DNA of 11,261 nucleotides from Mycolicibacterium malmesburyense (lineage in GTDB: Bacteria > Actinomycetota > Actinomycetes > Mycobacteriales > Mycobacteriaceae): the NCBI RefSeq assembly GCF_001050015.1, contig NZ_CVTB01000323.1:1-11261 (forward strand), in the 5' to 3' direction. Below, piece after piece: positions 5,859 to 11,261 of this stretch. The notes under the pieces were generated by a model. That model saw only the letters and a list, made by a program, of their open reading frames with translations. It did not search any database and had not been told where the DNA came from. The position numbers and the translations under genes are program-made. Each line of letters opens with the position of its first letter. The stretch's first letter is position 1.

Positions 5859-6707
5859 GTGCTGCGCGATATCCGCGAGCTGTCCGATTCACCCGAGGAG
5901 TATGCAGAGGAACTGCGCAGGCGCTGGGGCGGACTGCTGAGCTATCGCTACATCGGCCGCAGTTATGCCCAGATGGATCTCGTCGAGGAGGACAACACCG
6001 TCACCGTGCGCCGCGATATGCGCGACGCGGCCGGTGGTCTGCTGTTCGCCGTGCTGGGCATCTCGGCGCCCGAGAGCGGGCACATGTCCGACCTCGAGGC
6101 GGTGCCGAACCCGGTCATCCACTCCTGCCAGATCCTCGACCCGGGCCGCGATGTCGCGTGCTTCGAGGTGGTGTCCGAGGAACTGCGGGTCGGCCGCCAG
6201 ATGGGATACAGCCGCGCGAAGATCGTCGACGCCGACAACCCGGCCCGCGTACTCGCGCTGATCGAGGGCCAGGGCGTCAGCATCGGCGTCCCGCCCGAGG
6301 GACTGGAACGTATGGAGGCCAATCCGCTCAACATCGTCGACTCCCCCGACCTGCCGCCGCTGTGGCAGGTGTTCGGCGGCCGTCGCCGACCCGACGGCCG
6401 GTGGGGGCTGCCCGAGTTGTCGGCGGAGGTCGCATCGCCCGATGCGGCGCTGCACGTCGGACCGCAGTTCGTCATCCTCGAGACCGCCGCCATCGACGCC
6501 GCGGCCGCCGCCGCGGGCACCGACCGGCTGCACGGGGTGTCCTGCCACGTGATGTTCATGGCGCGCGGTAAGGCCGGCCCGTTTCGGGTGGACACCGAAG
6601 CGGTGCGCGGGCCCGAGGACACCGTCGCCGTGCGGGTGCTGATGCACGACGAGGGCGTCGACGACCGGGTGACCACCGCCGCGTCCTACCTCTTCCGGGT
6701 GGCATAG
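5859..6707 (+). CDS. double-hotdog, acyl-CoA thioesterase-like protein
   Basis: This 282-residue cytoplasmic protein appears to contain two hotdog-like halves. The first (about residues 45-145) has GGLLFAVLGISAPESGHM and a long strand GYSRAKIVDADNP-ARVLALIEGQGVSIG, the pattern of PaaI/acyl-CoA thioesterase domains. The second (about 185-282) has HVGPQFVILETAAID, LHGVSCHVMFMARG and DTVAVRVLMHDEG ending in ASYLFRVA, again a hotdog core. Double-hotdog enzymes usually hydrolyse acyl-CoA thioesters; the chain length is not readable, and I cannot assign a catalytic acid with certainty. It starts at GTG 5859 with a good ribosome site. The alpha/beta hydrolase follows 38 bp later. A role in fatty-acid or lipid turnover fits the neighbours but is an inference. 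Confidence 0.72.
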   Translation: MLRDIRELSDSPEEYAEELRRRWGGLLSYRYIGRSYAQMDLVEEDNTVTVRRDMRDAAGGLLFAVLGISAPESGHMSDLEAVPNPVIHSCQILDPGRDVACFEVVSEELRVGRQMGYSRAKIVDADNPARVLALIEGQGVSIGVPPEGLERMEANPLNIVDSPDLPPLWQVFGGRRRPDGRWGLPELSAEVASPDAALHVGPQFVILETAAIDAAAAAAGTDRLHGVSCHVMFMARGKAGPFRVDTEAVRGPEDTVAVRVLMHDEGVDDRVTTAASYLFRVA

Positions 6708-6733
6708 CCGACAGCGCCCTCGAGGCGTCATGA

Positions 6734-6739
6734 GACACT
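6734..6739 (+). promoter_or_regulatory. weak -10 candidate before the alpha/beta hydrolase
   Basis: GACACT keeps only the A and final T of TANNNT and lies 6 nt before ATG 6746. No clear ribosome site is present, so a leaderless start is possible but poorly supported. Confidence 0.25.
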
Positions 6740-6745
6740 TCCGTC

Positions 6746-7669
6746 ATGGTTGTCGCAATCGCCCGCCCCAAGCTCGAGGGCAACGTCGCCGTCGGTGAGG
6801 ACCGCCGCATCGGATTCGCCGAGTTCGGTGAGCCGCAGGGTCGCGCCGTCTTCTGGCTGCATGGCACCCCGGGTGCCCGCCGTCAGATCCCGATGGAGGC
6901 CCGCATCTACGCCGAGAAGGCGAACATCCGTCTGATCGGCCTCGACCGTCCCGGCATCGGGTCATCCACCCCGCATCGGTACGAGCGGGTCGTCGACTTC
7001 GCCGACGACCTGCGCACCATCGCCGACACCCTGGGAATCGACAAGATGGCCGTCGTCGGCCTGTCCGGAGGCGGCCCGTACACGCTCGGGTGTGCCGCAG
7101 CGATGCCCGACCGCGTCGTCGTCGCGGGCGTGATCGGCGGCGTCGCCCCCACCGTCGGTCCCGACTCGATCCCCGGCGGCCTGATGGGCAACCTCGGTAC
7201 GCGCGTCGCGCCGCTGCTGCAGTATGCGGGAACCCCGGTCGGGCTGTTGGCCTCGGCGCTGATCCGGTTCATCAAACCGGTCGCCTCCCCCATCACCGAC
7301 CTCTACGGGCGCGTGTCACCGGAAGGCGATCGCCGGCTGCTGGCCCGGCCGGAGATCAAGGCGATGTTCCTCGACGATCTGCTCAATGGCAGCCGCAAAC
7401 AGCTCGCGGCCCCGTTCTCCGACATCGTCGTCTTCGCCCACGACTGGGGATTCCGGCTCGACGAGATCACGGTGCCGGTCCGCTGGTGGCACGGCGACGC
7501 CGACCACATCGTTCCGTTCCGTCATGGTGAGCACGTCGTCTCGAAGCTGCGAGACGCCGAGCTGTACACGATGCCGGGCGAGAGCCACCTTGCCGGCCTC
7601 GGCCGCGCCGAGGAGATCCTGCAGACGATGTTGAAGGTGTGGGACGAAGACCAGAAGCCGGGTTCCTGA
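6746..7669 (+). CDS. alpha/beta hydrolase
   Basis: This is a 307-residue alpha/beta-hydrolase-fold enzyme, complete by its motifs: oxyanion-hole HGTPG (39-43), DRPGIGSS (67-74), nucleophile Ser107 in GLSGGG, acid Asp251 (or Asp253) in WWHGDADH, and His281 in PGESHLAG. Residues about 135-235 form a lid-like insert between the core halves. No signal peptide is seen, so it is cytoplasmic. The family covers esterases, lipases, epoxide and C-C bond hydrolases; with a Ser nucleophile an esterase or thioesterase-type reaction is likelier than epoxide hydrolysis, but the substrate is unknown. It sits 38 bp after the thioesterase-like gene on the same strand, so the two may act together. It ends 12 bp before the convergent 73-residue gene. 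Confidence 0.9.
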   Translation: MVVAIARPKLEGNVAVGEDRRIGFAEFGEPQGRAVFWLHGTPGARRQIPMEARIYAEKANIRLIGLDRPGIGSSTPHRYERVVDFADDLRTIADTLGIDKMAVVGLSGGGPYTLGCAAAMPDRVVVAGVIGGVAPTVGPDSIPGGLMGNLGTRVAPLLQYAGTPVGLLASALIRFIKPVASPITDLYGRVSPEGDRRLLARPEIKAMFLDDLLNGSRKQLAAPFSDIVVFAHDWGFRLDEITVPVRWWHGDADHIVPFRHGEHVVSKLRDAELYTMPGESHLAGLGRAEEILQTMLKVWDEDQKPGS

Positions 7670-7681
7670 CCGCCGCGACCG

Positions 7682-7903
7682 TCAGCGCTTCAACCAGCCG
7701 GACACCGTGGCGAGGTCGCGGCTGTAGGCCATCAGGATGTCGTCGTGGTACAGCGCGCCGCCGCTGATCGCGTCGTCGCCCTGCCAGATCACGTGAATAC
7801 GCACCGGACTGCGCGTGTAGTAGTCGGTACGGTCCGCATCCCTGCGGTGCCATCCGGCCTCTACGGCGCGTTCAGACAATTCTTCGCGCGCGTTCTCCGC
7901 CAT
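7682..7903 (-). CDS. 73-residue conserved-looking hypothetical protein
   Basis: The function is not recognised. The product is a small soluble protein: a helical N-terminus (AENAREELSERAVEAGWHRR), then a beta-like part (DYYTRSPVRIHVIWQGDDAISGGALYHDD) and a helical end (AYSRDLATVSGWLKR). It is rich in charged and aromatic residues, with no signal, membrane segment or cysteines. ATG 7903 is well supported by AGGAGG (7911-7916) 7 nt upstream, the best ribosome site in the window; the frame to 7978 is not needed. A TAACCT -10 candidate on the minus strand (7930-7935) gives a short leader of about 20 nt, so it likely has its own promoter although cinA lies 79 bp upstream on the same strand. Confidence 0.75.
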   Translation of the reverse strand: MAENAREELSERAVEAGWHRRDADRTDYYTRSPVRIHVIWQGDDAISGGALYHDDILMAYSRDLATVSGWLKR

Positions 7904-7910
7904 CGGTACT

Positions 7911-7916
7911 CCTCCT
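7911..7916 (-). promoter_or_regulatory. strong Shine-Dalgarno AGGAGG for the 73-residue gene
   Basis: AGGAGG on the minus strand lies 7 nt before ATG 7903 and decides the start. Confidence 0.75.
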
Positions 7917-7929
7917 GTGTCGGACCCGT

Positions 7930-7935
7930 AGGTTA
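7930..7935 (-). promoter_or_regulatory. -10 candidate TAACCT for the 73-residue gene
   Basis: TAACCT on the minus strand fits TANNNT and places transcription start near 7922, just before the ribosome site. It lies in the 79-bp gap behind cinA. Confidence 0.4.
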
Positions 7936-7982
7936 GCCGATCGGCGTGGCACCGCTGCAGGAGGCCGCGGCCGCGCATCGTG

Positions 7983-9242
7983 TCAGCTCAACGCTCGGCG
8001 CAGCAGGTGCATCGCGACGGTGGTGGATCGCTCGCGGATGTCGGCCCGGTCGCCGGGCATCCGCATCGACCTGGTGATCGTGGTGCCCTCGGCCAGTTTG
8101 AGGCTGAAACACACCGTGCCGACCGGCTTTTCGGCCGTACCGCCACCCGGTCCCGCGATGCCGGTGATCGCGATCGCGGTGTCGGCACCGAACCGGTTCA
8201 GCGCACCGGTGGCCATCGCCTCGGCGACGGGCTCGGACACCGCGCCGTGCGTCTCGATCAGCGCTGGATCGACGCCGAGCAGTTCGCTCTTGGCGTCGTT
8301 GGCGTAGGCGACCACCGCGCCTGCGACGTATGCCGACGAGCCGGCGAGGTCGGTCAGCCGCGCGGCCAGCAGCCCACCGGTGCAGGATTCGGCGGTCGCG
8401 ATGCGGCGCCCGGTCAGCAGGCGCGCGACCTGCTCATCGACGCGCGAGCCGTCCTCGGAGAAGACCGCCCCGGCGTGACGTTCGCGCAGCAGCGTCATCA
8501 GTCCCCTGTACGCCTGCGCGGCCTCGGGTTCGTAGCGGGTGACGATCTCGAGTTCACCGCGCCGCAGGCAGGTAGTGATCTCGAGCCGGTCGAATCCGGT
8601 GATGTCGCGTTCGGCGTCGCGCAGCGTGTCGGCCAGGCCGGACTCGGGGACCCCGAACATCCGCACCGTCTCCTGGCGGTACACCGTGCGGCCCGCGATC
8701 GCCTCCTGCACGGCGGCGGTCTGCAACGCGACCGGCCACATGGGCTGCAGTTCCCGCGGCGGGCCGGGCAACACGACGACCGTCGGCGTGCCGGGAACGA
8801 CCACCCCCGGCGCGGTGCCGACCGGGTCGATGACGTCGGCGCCCTCGGGGATCAGGGCCTGTTTGCGGTTCGCCGCGCGGACCGCCTCGGCGTCGACATC
8901 GGGGAAGCGGGCCATCAACCGCGTCACGATGTCGCCGATCTTTTCTTCGAGACGGTTGTCCAACACCAGGTTTCGGCCGCTGAAGCGGGCCACGGTCGCG
9001 ACCGTCATATCGTCGGCGGTGGGCCCGAGCCCGCCGCTGGTGATGATGAGGTCCACACCTTCGGCGGCCAGGAAACGTAGCTGCGCCTCGATGTCGCCGG
9101 GCCGATCGCCGCACATCGTGATGTGGGCCAACTCGACACCGAGCTCCAGCAACCGGTCGGCGAGCCAAGGTCCGTTGAGGTCTTGAATCCGACCGGTGAG
9201 GACCTCCGTACCGGTGACGACGATGCCCGCGCGTGCGCTCAC
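7983..9242 (-). CDS. cinA: CinA: MoCF-like N-domain plus PncC-type nicotinamide-nucleotide amidase domain
   Basis: This 419-residue protein has the full two-domain CinA layout. The N-terminal molybdopterin-binding-like (COG1058) domain covers about residues 4-172, with [27 protein letters not shown] (68-80) and [13 protein letters not shown] (156-168). After a linker, the C-terminal CinA/PncC domain (about 272-419) carries [14 protein letters not shown] with Ser286, [18 protein letters not shown], and [20 protein letters not shown]. PncC domains deamidate nicotinamide mononucleotide in the pyridine nucleotide cycle; the N-domain is linked to ADP-ribose-type pyrophosphatase activity in some bacteria. 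In M. tuberculosis CinA has been tied to tolerance of NAD-adduct-forming drugs such as isoniazid. GTG 9242 is supported by TAATGT 8 nt upstream with no ribosome site. It diverges from the thioesterase gene across 58 bp. Confidence 0.95.
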   Translation of the reverse strand: MSARAGIVVTGTEVLTGRIQDLNGPWLADRLLELGVELAHITMCGDRPGDIEAQLRFLAAEGVDLIITSGGLGPTADDMTVATVARFSGRNLVLDNRLEEKIGDIVTRLMARFPDVDAEAVRAANRKQALIPEGADVIDPVGTAPGVVVPGTPTVVVLPGPPRELQPMWPVALQTAAVQEAIAGRTVYRQETVRMFGVPESGLADTLRDAERDITGFDRLEITTCLRRGELEIVTRYEPEAAQAYRGLMTLLRERHAGAVFSEDGSRVDEQVARLLTGRRIATAESCTGGLLAARLTDLAGSSAYVAGAVVAYANDAKSELLGVDPALIETHGAVSEPVAEAMATGALNRFGADTAIAITGIAGPGGGTAEKPVGTVCFSLKLAEGTTITRSMRMPGDRADIRERSTTVAMHLLRRALS

Positions 9243-9250
9243 GAGCTACG

Positions 9251-9256
9251 ACATTA
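9251..9256 (-). promoter_or_regulatory. -10 TAATGT, leaderless promoter of cinA
   Basis: TAATGT on the minus strand lies 8 nt before GTG 9242, so the mRNA would start at or next to the start codon. There is no Shine-Dalgarno sequence and no clear -35. Confidence 0.6.
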
Positions 9257-9286
9257 CGCACCCGACACCGCGCCGGTGCACAGCGG

Positions 9287-9292
9287 TAATGT
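9287..9292 (+). promoter_or_regulatory. -10 TAATGT, leaderless promoter of the PaaI-type thioesterase
   Basis: TAATGT lies 8 nt before ATG 9301, the same hexamer and spacing as the divergent cinA promoter. Confidence 0.6.
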
Positions 9293-9300
9293 CGTTACCC

Positions 9301-9687
9301 ATGACGGCACCCAAGTCGCTTCGTGAGTTGTTCGACCAACTCGGCCTGATGGAGGTGCCGTCGCCGGACGGCACCGTGACGATGGAGATGCCCGTCGACG
9401 AGCGGACCACCAACACGGCCGGCGGCCTGCAGGGCGGATTGGTCGCGACGATGGCCGACGTGACCGCGGGACAGCTCGCCTCTCGGGCCACTCCGTTCGG
9501 CCACGCCATCGCCACCACGGATCTGTTCATCCGCTATCTGCGACCGATCAAGATCGGGCCGGCCAGGGCCGTGGCGCGGATTCTGCGCACCGGTAAGCGC
9601 TCGGTGGTGGTGCAGGTGGACATCTACCGCGGCAACGACGACGAGGTCGGCGCCACCGCGACGGTCAACTTCGCCGCCGTCGACTGA
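9301..9687 (+). CDS. PaaI family hotdog thioesterase
   Basis: This 128-residue single-hotdog protein belongs to the PaaI/4HBT-like acyl-CoA thioesterase group. The core helix segment NTAGGLQGGLVATMADVTAGQLA (about residues 38-60) matches the family pattern in which Gly-rich turns precede the hotdog helix, with Asp53 as a candidate catalytic acid. The strands ATTDLFIRYLRPI, GPARAVARILRTGKRSVVVQVDIYR and VGATATVNFAAVD follow as in other members. It probably works as a cytoplasmic oligomer. ATG 9301 is chosen because TAATGT lies 8 nt upstream; the frame extends to 9196, but that part overlaps the start of cinA. It is divergent from cinA with a shared symmetric promoter region and convergent with the SDR. 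The acyl substrate is unknown. Confidence 0.88.
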   Translation: MTAPKSLRELFDQLGLMEVPSPDGTVTMEMPVDERTTNTAGGLQGGLVATMADVTAGQLASRATPFGHAIATTDLFIRYLRPIKIGPARAVARILRTGKRSVVVQVDIYRGNDDEVGATATVNFAAVD

Positions 9688-9701
9688 CCGCTACCCAACC
9701 G

Positions 9702-9731
9702 TGGCCGAGTGAATCCACCCCTGGCCGAGTG
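9702..9731. repeat. 10-bp direct repeat TGGCCGAGTG
   Basis: TGGCCGAGTG occurs at 9702-9711 and 9722-9731, a 20-bp period, in the 116-bp spacer between convergent genes. The second copy runs into a hairpin. The spacing of two helical turns may be chance, or the copies may be part of a dispersed intergenic repeat. Confidence 0.45.
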
Positions 9732-9750
9732 TGGGGTTATGTCACGCTCG
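9726..9750. terminator. 8-bp hairpin between convergent thioesterase and SDR genes
   Basis: CGAGTGTG (9726-9733) pairs with CACGCTCG (9743-9750) around the 9-nt loop GGGTTATGT, with one G-U pair in plus-strand RNA. It lies 39 bp after the thioesterase stop and 54 bp after the SDR stop (on the minus strand), a fitting place for a terminator serving both genes. There is no U-tract, which is common in mycobacteria. Confidence 0.4.
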
Positions 9751-9803
9751 CGCCGCGAAAGACGTGCGGGTAACCCACGTTCGGCGCCGACTGACTGAAT
9801 GCG

Positions 9804-10538
9804 CTACTTGTGCGGGACGTCGTTGGTGAGGCCGCCGTCCATGACGTACTCGGCGCCTGTCGAATACCGGGACTCATCGCTGGCCAGGAAGACCACGAAG
9901 GTCGCCACCTCGTCGGGCTGACCCGGCCGGCCGAGCGGAATTCGCAGCATATTGTCCGGGAAGTGTTTGGTCATCGGGGTCCGGATGAAGCCGGGATGCA
10001 CCGAGTTGACCCGGATGTTGTGCGGCCCGAGTTCGAGGGCTGCCGACTTCGTGAGCCCGCGCACCGCCCACTTCGAGGCGACATACGGGTGCACCATCAC
10101 CGCACCGCGCAACCCCTCGATCGAGGAGATGTTGATGATCGACCCGCCGCCGGCGGCCTTCATCGCCTCGACCGAATGCTGCATGCCGAGGAACGTGCCG
10201 TTGAGGTTGACGTCGATGACCTTCTGCCACTTCGCCATGTCGAACTGGCCGATCATGCCCAGCGCCACGGTGCCCGCGTTGTTGACCAACACGTTGAGCT
10301 TGCCGAACTCGTTGACGGCGGTGGCGACGGCGGCCTCCCACTGGTCGGGCTGGGTGACGTCGAGGTGGACGTAGCGGGCGGCGTCACCGATCTCCTCGGC
10401 GAGCGCCTTGCCCTCCTCGTCGAGGATGTCGCCGATCACGACCTTGGCGCCCTCGGCCACCAGTGCGCGTGCGTCGGCGGCGCCCATTCCGCGAGCGCCG
10501 CCACTGATGAGTGCCACTTTGTCGTCCACACGTCCCAT
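9804..10538 (-). CDS. short-chain dehydrogenase/reductase, 3-alpha/20-beta-hydroxysteroid dehydrogenase-like
   Basis: This 244-residue classical SDR has all core motifs: SGGARGMG (12-19) for the cofactor, Asp37 at the end of strand 2 (NAD(H) preference), NNAG (86-89), Asn112, catalytic Ser139, Tyr152 and Lys156 (YVASK), and a HPGFIRTPM loop (181-189). From memory it closely resembles M. tuberculosis Rv2002/FabG3, a 3-alpha,20-beta-hydroxysteroid dehydrogenase, sharing stretches such as GDILDEEGKA, ARYVHLDVTQP and SIINISSIEGL. A steroid or other ketone/alcohol substrate is therefore likely. ATG 10538 is supported by TAGCCT 8 nt upstream without a ribosome site. A KstR-consensus operator lies 33-46 bp upstream of this start, shared with the divergent oxidoreductase gene, which supports a steroid-related role. 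Confidence 0.9.
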   Translation of the reverse strand: MGRVDDKVALISGGARGMGAADARALVAEGAKVVIGDILDEEGKALAEEIGDAARYVHLDVTQPDQWEAAVATAVNEFGKLNVLVNNAGTVALGMIGQFDMAKWQKVIDVNLNGTFLGMQHSVEAMKAAGGGSIINISSIEGLRGAVMVHPYVASKWAVRGLTKSAALELGPHNIRVNSVHPGFIRTPMTKHFPDNMLRIPLGRPGQPDEVATFVVFLASDESRYSTGAEYVMDGGLTNDVPHK

Positions 10539-10546
10539 GGGGCGTC

Positions 10547-10552
10547 AGGCTA
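10547..10552 (-). promoter_or_regulatory. -10 TAGCCT, leaderless promoter of the SDR
   Basis: TAGCCT on the minus strand lies 8 nt before ATG 10538. It is the same hexamer as the -10 before the YaaA-family gene. Confidence 0.55.
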
Positions 10553-10563
10553 CCGCACCACGT

Positions 10564-10585
10564 TTGGAACTAGAACTTGTTCCAA
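10564..10585. repeat. 7-bp inverted repeat around the KstR-like box
   Basis: TTGGAAC (10564-10570) and GTTCCAA (10579-10585) are perfect inverted arms 8 bp apart. The inner half-site GAAC (10573-10576) makes a second, overlapping dyad with the right arm. Three GAAC/GTTC half-sites in 22 bp could support binding of more than one repressor dimer. Confidence 0.6.
10571..10584. promoter_or_regulatory. KstR-type operator (TnnAACnnGTTnnA)
   Basis: TAGAACTTGTTCCA matches every fixed base of the published KstR consensus. KstR is the TetR-family repressor of cholesterol catabolism in mycobacteria, released by steroid-CoA intermediates. The box lies 32 bp from each divergent start codon and covers both expected -35 regions, so one bound repressor could silence the SDR and the DapB-like gene together. 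Other TetR-type regulators bind similar sites, so the regulator is inferred. Confidence 0.65.
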
Positions 10586-10602
10586 TTTCGCTGACCAGCA
10601 CG

Positions 10603-10608
10603 CATACT
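10603..10608 (+). promoter_or_regulatory. -10 CATACT, probable leaderless promoter of the DapB-like gene
   Basis: CATACT differs from TATACT by one base and lies 7 nt before ATG 10616. There is no ribosome site. Confidence 0.5.
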
Positions 10609-10615
10609 GCTCGCC

Positions 10616-11261
10616 ATGGCTATACGTGTGGCGCTCATCGGAACCGGCAACTGCGGCAGCCTCGCACTGAAGCAGCTCGTCAACGACGAGCGTTTCGAGC
10701 TCACCGGTGTGTGGGTCTCGTCGGAATCCAAGGTGGGCAAGGACGCCGGAGAGTTGGCCGGCCTCGACGTCACCACAGGAGTGACCGCGATCGACGATCT
10801 CGACGCGATCATCGCCGCCGCCCCGGATTGCGTCGTCTACTGCGCGATGGGTGACACGCGGCTGCCCGACGCGATGGCGGACGTGCGCAAGATCCTCGCG
10901 GCGGGCATCGACGTCGTCGGCTCCGGCCTCGGCGTGCTGCAGTACCCGTGGGAGGTCATCCCGGACAAATACATTCAGCGCATCGAAGATGCTGCGCAAG
11001 AGGGTAATTCGACAGTTTTCATGACCGGTGTGGACCCCGGCTTCGTGACCGACCTGCTCCCCTTCGCACTGGCGGGAACGTGTCAGAGCATCGAACAGAT
11101 CCGCACGATGGAGATCGCCGACTACGCCAGCTACGACGGGGCCACCGTGATGTTCGACGTGATGGGCTTCGGCAACGAGATCGGCGATCTGCCGATGCTC
11201 TATCAGCCCGGGGTTCTGAGCATCGCCTGGGGCACCGCGATCCGGCAGGTCGCGGCGGGCC
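10616..11261 (+). CDS. DapB-like / amine dehydrogenase-like NAD(P)-dependent oxidoreductase (3' end outside window)
   Basis: The first 215 residues are visible and the frame is open to the window end. The N-terminus is a Rossmann fold with GTGNCG (9-14), followed by strand-helix repeats to VVYCAMGDTRLPDAM and AGIDVVGSGLG. The middle part, VFMTGVDPGFVTDLLPFALAG and IRTMEIADYASYDG, matches the dihydrodipicolinate reductase-like group that includes 2,4-diaminopentanoate dehydrogenase and native amine dehydrogenases; a mycobacterial member is known from memory to aminate ketones or aldehydes reductively. True DapB of lysine synthesis is shorter and differs in the catalytic part, so lysine synthesis is unlikely. 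ATG 10616 is supported by the -10 at 10603-10608. It diverges from the steroid-dehydrogenase-like SDR and shares its KstR-type operator, which hints at a steroid or other lipid-derived carbonyl substrate. Confidence 0.85.
   Translation, partial: MAIRVALIGTGNCGSLALKQLVNDERFELTGVWVSSESKVGKDAGELAGLDVTTGVTAIDDLDAIIAAAPDCVVYCAMGDTRLPDAMADVRKILAAGIDVVGSGLGVLQYPWEVIPDKYIQRIEDAAQEGNSTVFMTGVDPGFVTDLLPFALAGTCQSIEQIRTMEIADYASYDGATVMFDVMGFGNEIGDLPMLYQPGVLSIAWGTAIRQVAAG

Larger units (their letters stand above)
9248..9295. repeat. 10-bp inverted repeat containing both divergent -10 elements
   Basis: ACGACATTAC (9248-9257) and GTAATGTCGT (9286-9295) are perfect inverted arms with 28 bp between. The repeat centre (9271.5) coincides with the midpoint between the two start codons, and each arm ends 5 bp from its start codon. 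Each arm holds a TAATGT -10. It may be paired promoters, an operator pair, or both. Confidence 0.6.

Noticed and set aside
5889..6731. Minus-strand open frame (280 codons) antisense to the double-hotdog gene
   Set aside because: Shadow frame; the plus strand has a good ribosome site and protein-like hotdog pattern.
7980..9080. Plus-strand open frame (366 codons) antisense to cinA
   Set aside because: Shadow of the third-position G/C bias of cinA; composition is Gly/Arg/Asp-rich with no recognisable motif.
9762..9780. Near-palindrome ACGTGCGGGTAACCCACGT as a terminator
   Set aside because: Best pairing needs a bulge and leaves a one-base loop, so it cannot fold as a normal hairpin; the adjacent 9726-9750 hairpin is better.
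9810..10670. Plus-strand open frame (286 codons) antisense to the SDR
   Set aside because: Fully opposite a motif-complete SDR, running on across the divergent promoter and the start of the next gene; no family features.
10616..11261. Call as authentic dapB (lysine biosynthesis)
   Set aside because: The visible VFMTGVDPGFVTDLLPFALAG region and overall spacing fit the diaminopentanoate/amine dehydrogenase-like group better than short DapB.
1..11261. CRISPR array, insertion sequence, prophage, toxin-antitoxin or defence genes
   Set aside because: No regularly spaced repeats, transposase, integrase or recognisable defence domain was found on either strand; the phage-like resemblance is limited to the NlpC/P60 domain.

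Overview
The window looks like chromosomal DNA from a mycobacterium, most likely a Mycolicibacterium-type rapid grower. This rests on the high G+C, GTG starts, many candidate leaderless promoters (TANNNT about 7-8 nt before the start codon), and protein families typical of the genus: a FadD acyl-CoA synthetase, mycobacterial CinA, a phage-lysin-like NlpC/P60 protein with a Pro-rich tail, and a steroid-dehydrogenase-like SDR. I see no rRNA, tRNA, CRISPR array, transposase or integrase.

Layout. 1-1137 (+): alkaline-phosphatase-superfamily phosphodiesterase. 1138-1333: AT-richer spacer with a hairpin. 1334-2035 (+): NlpC/P60 protein with a six-unit DPFAPPP tail. 2067-2813 (+): YaaA-family protein, convergent with a secreted protein (2823-3314, -) and the acyl-CoA synthetase (3440-5071, -). 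A divergent spacer at 5072-5167 carries an inverted repeat. A plus-strand run follows: small membrane protein (5168-5542), 79-residue hypothetical (5584-5823), double-hotdog thioesterase-like protein (5859-6707) and alpha/beta hydrolase (6746-7669). These meet a minus-strand pair, a 73-residue hypothetical (7682-7903) and cinA (7983-9242). cinA diverges from a PaaI-type thioesterase (9301-9687), which converges on an SDR (9804-10538). The SDR diverges from a DapB-like/amine-dehydrogenase-like oxidoreductase cut by the window end (10616-11261).

How the genes relate. Several products fit acyl-CoA and steroid metabolism (FadD ligase, two hotdog proteins, alpha/beta hydrolase, SDR), but they are mostly separate transcription units rather than one operon. 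The clearest regulatory signal is a perfect match to the KstR (cholesterol-catabolism repressor) consensus TnnAACnnGTTnnA. It sits almost exactly midway between the SDR and the DapB-like gene, over both -35 regions, and suggests joint steroid-responsive control. A second symmetric divergent region, cinA/thioesterase, has a 10-bp inverted repeat that contains both -10 elements at equal distance from both start codons.

Most of the window is ordinary core or soft-core mycobacterial chromosome. I do not see a defence island or another clearly new multi-gene system. The most promising points are the KstR-linked SDR/amine-dehydrogenase-like pair, the symmetric cinA promoter, and the NlpC/P60 protein without a recognisable signal peptide.
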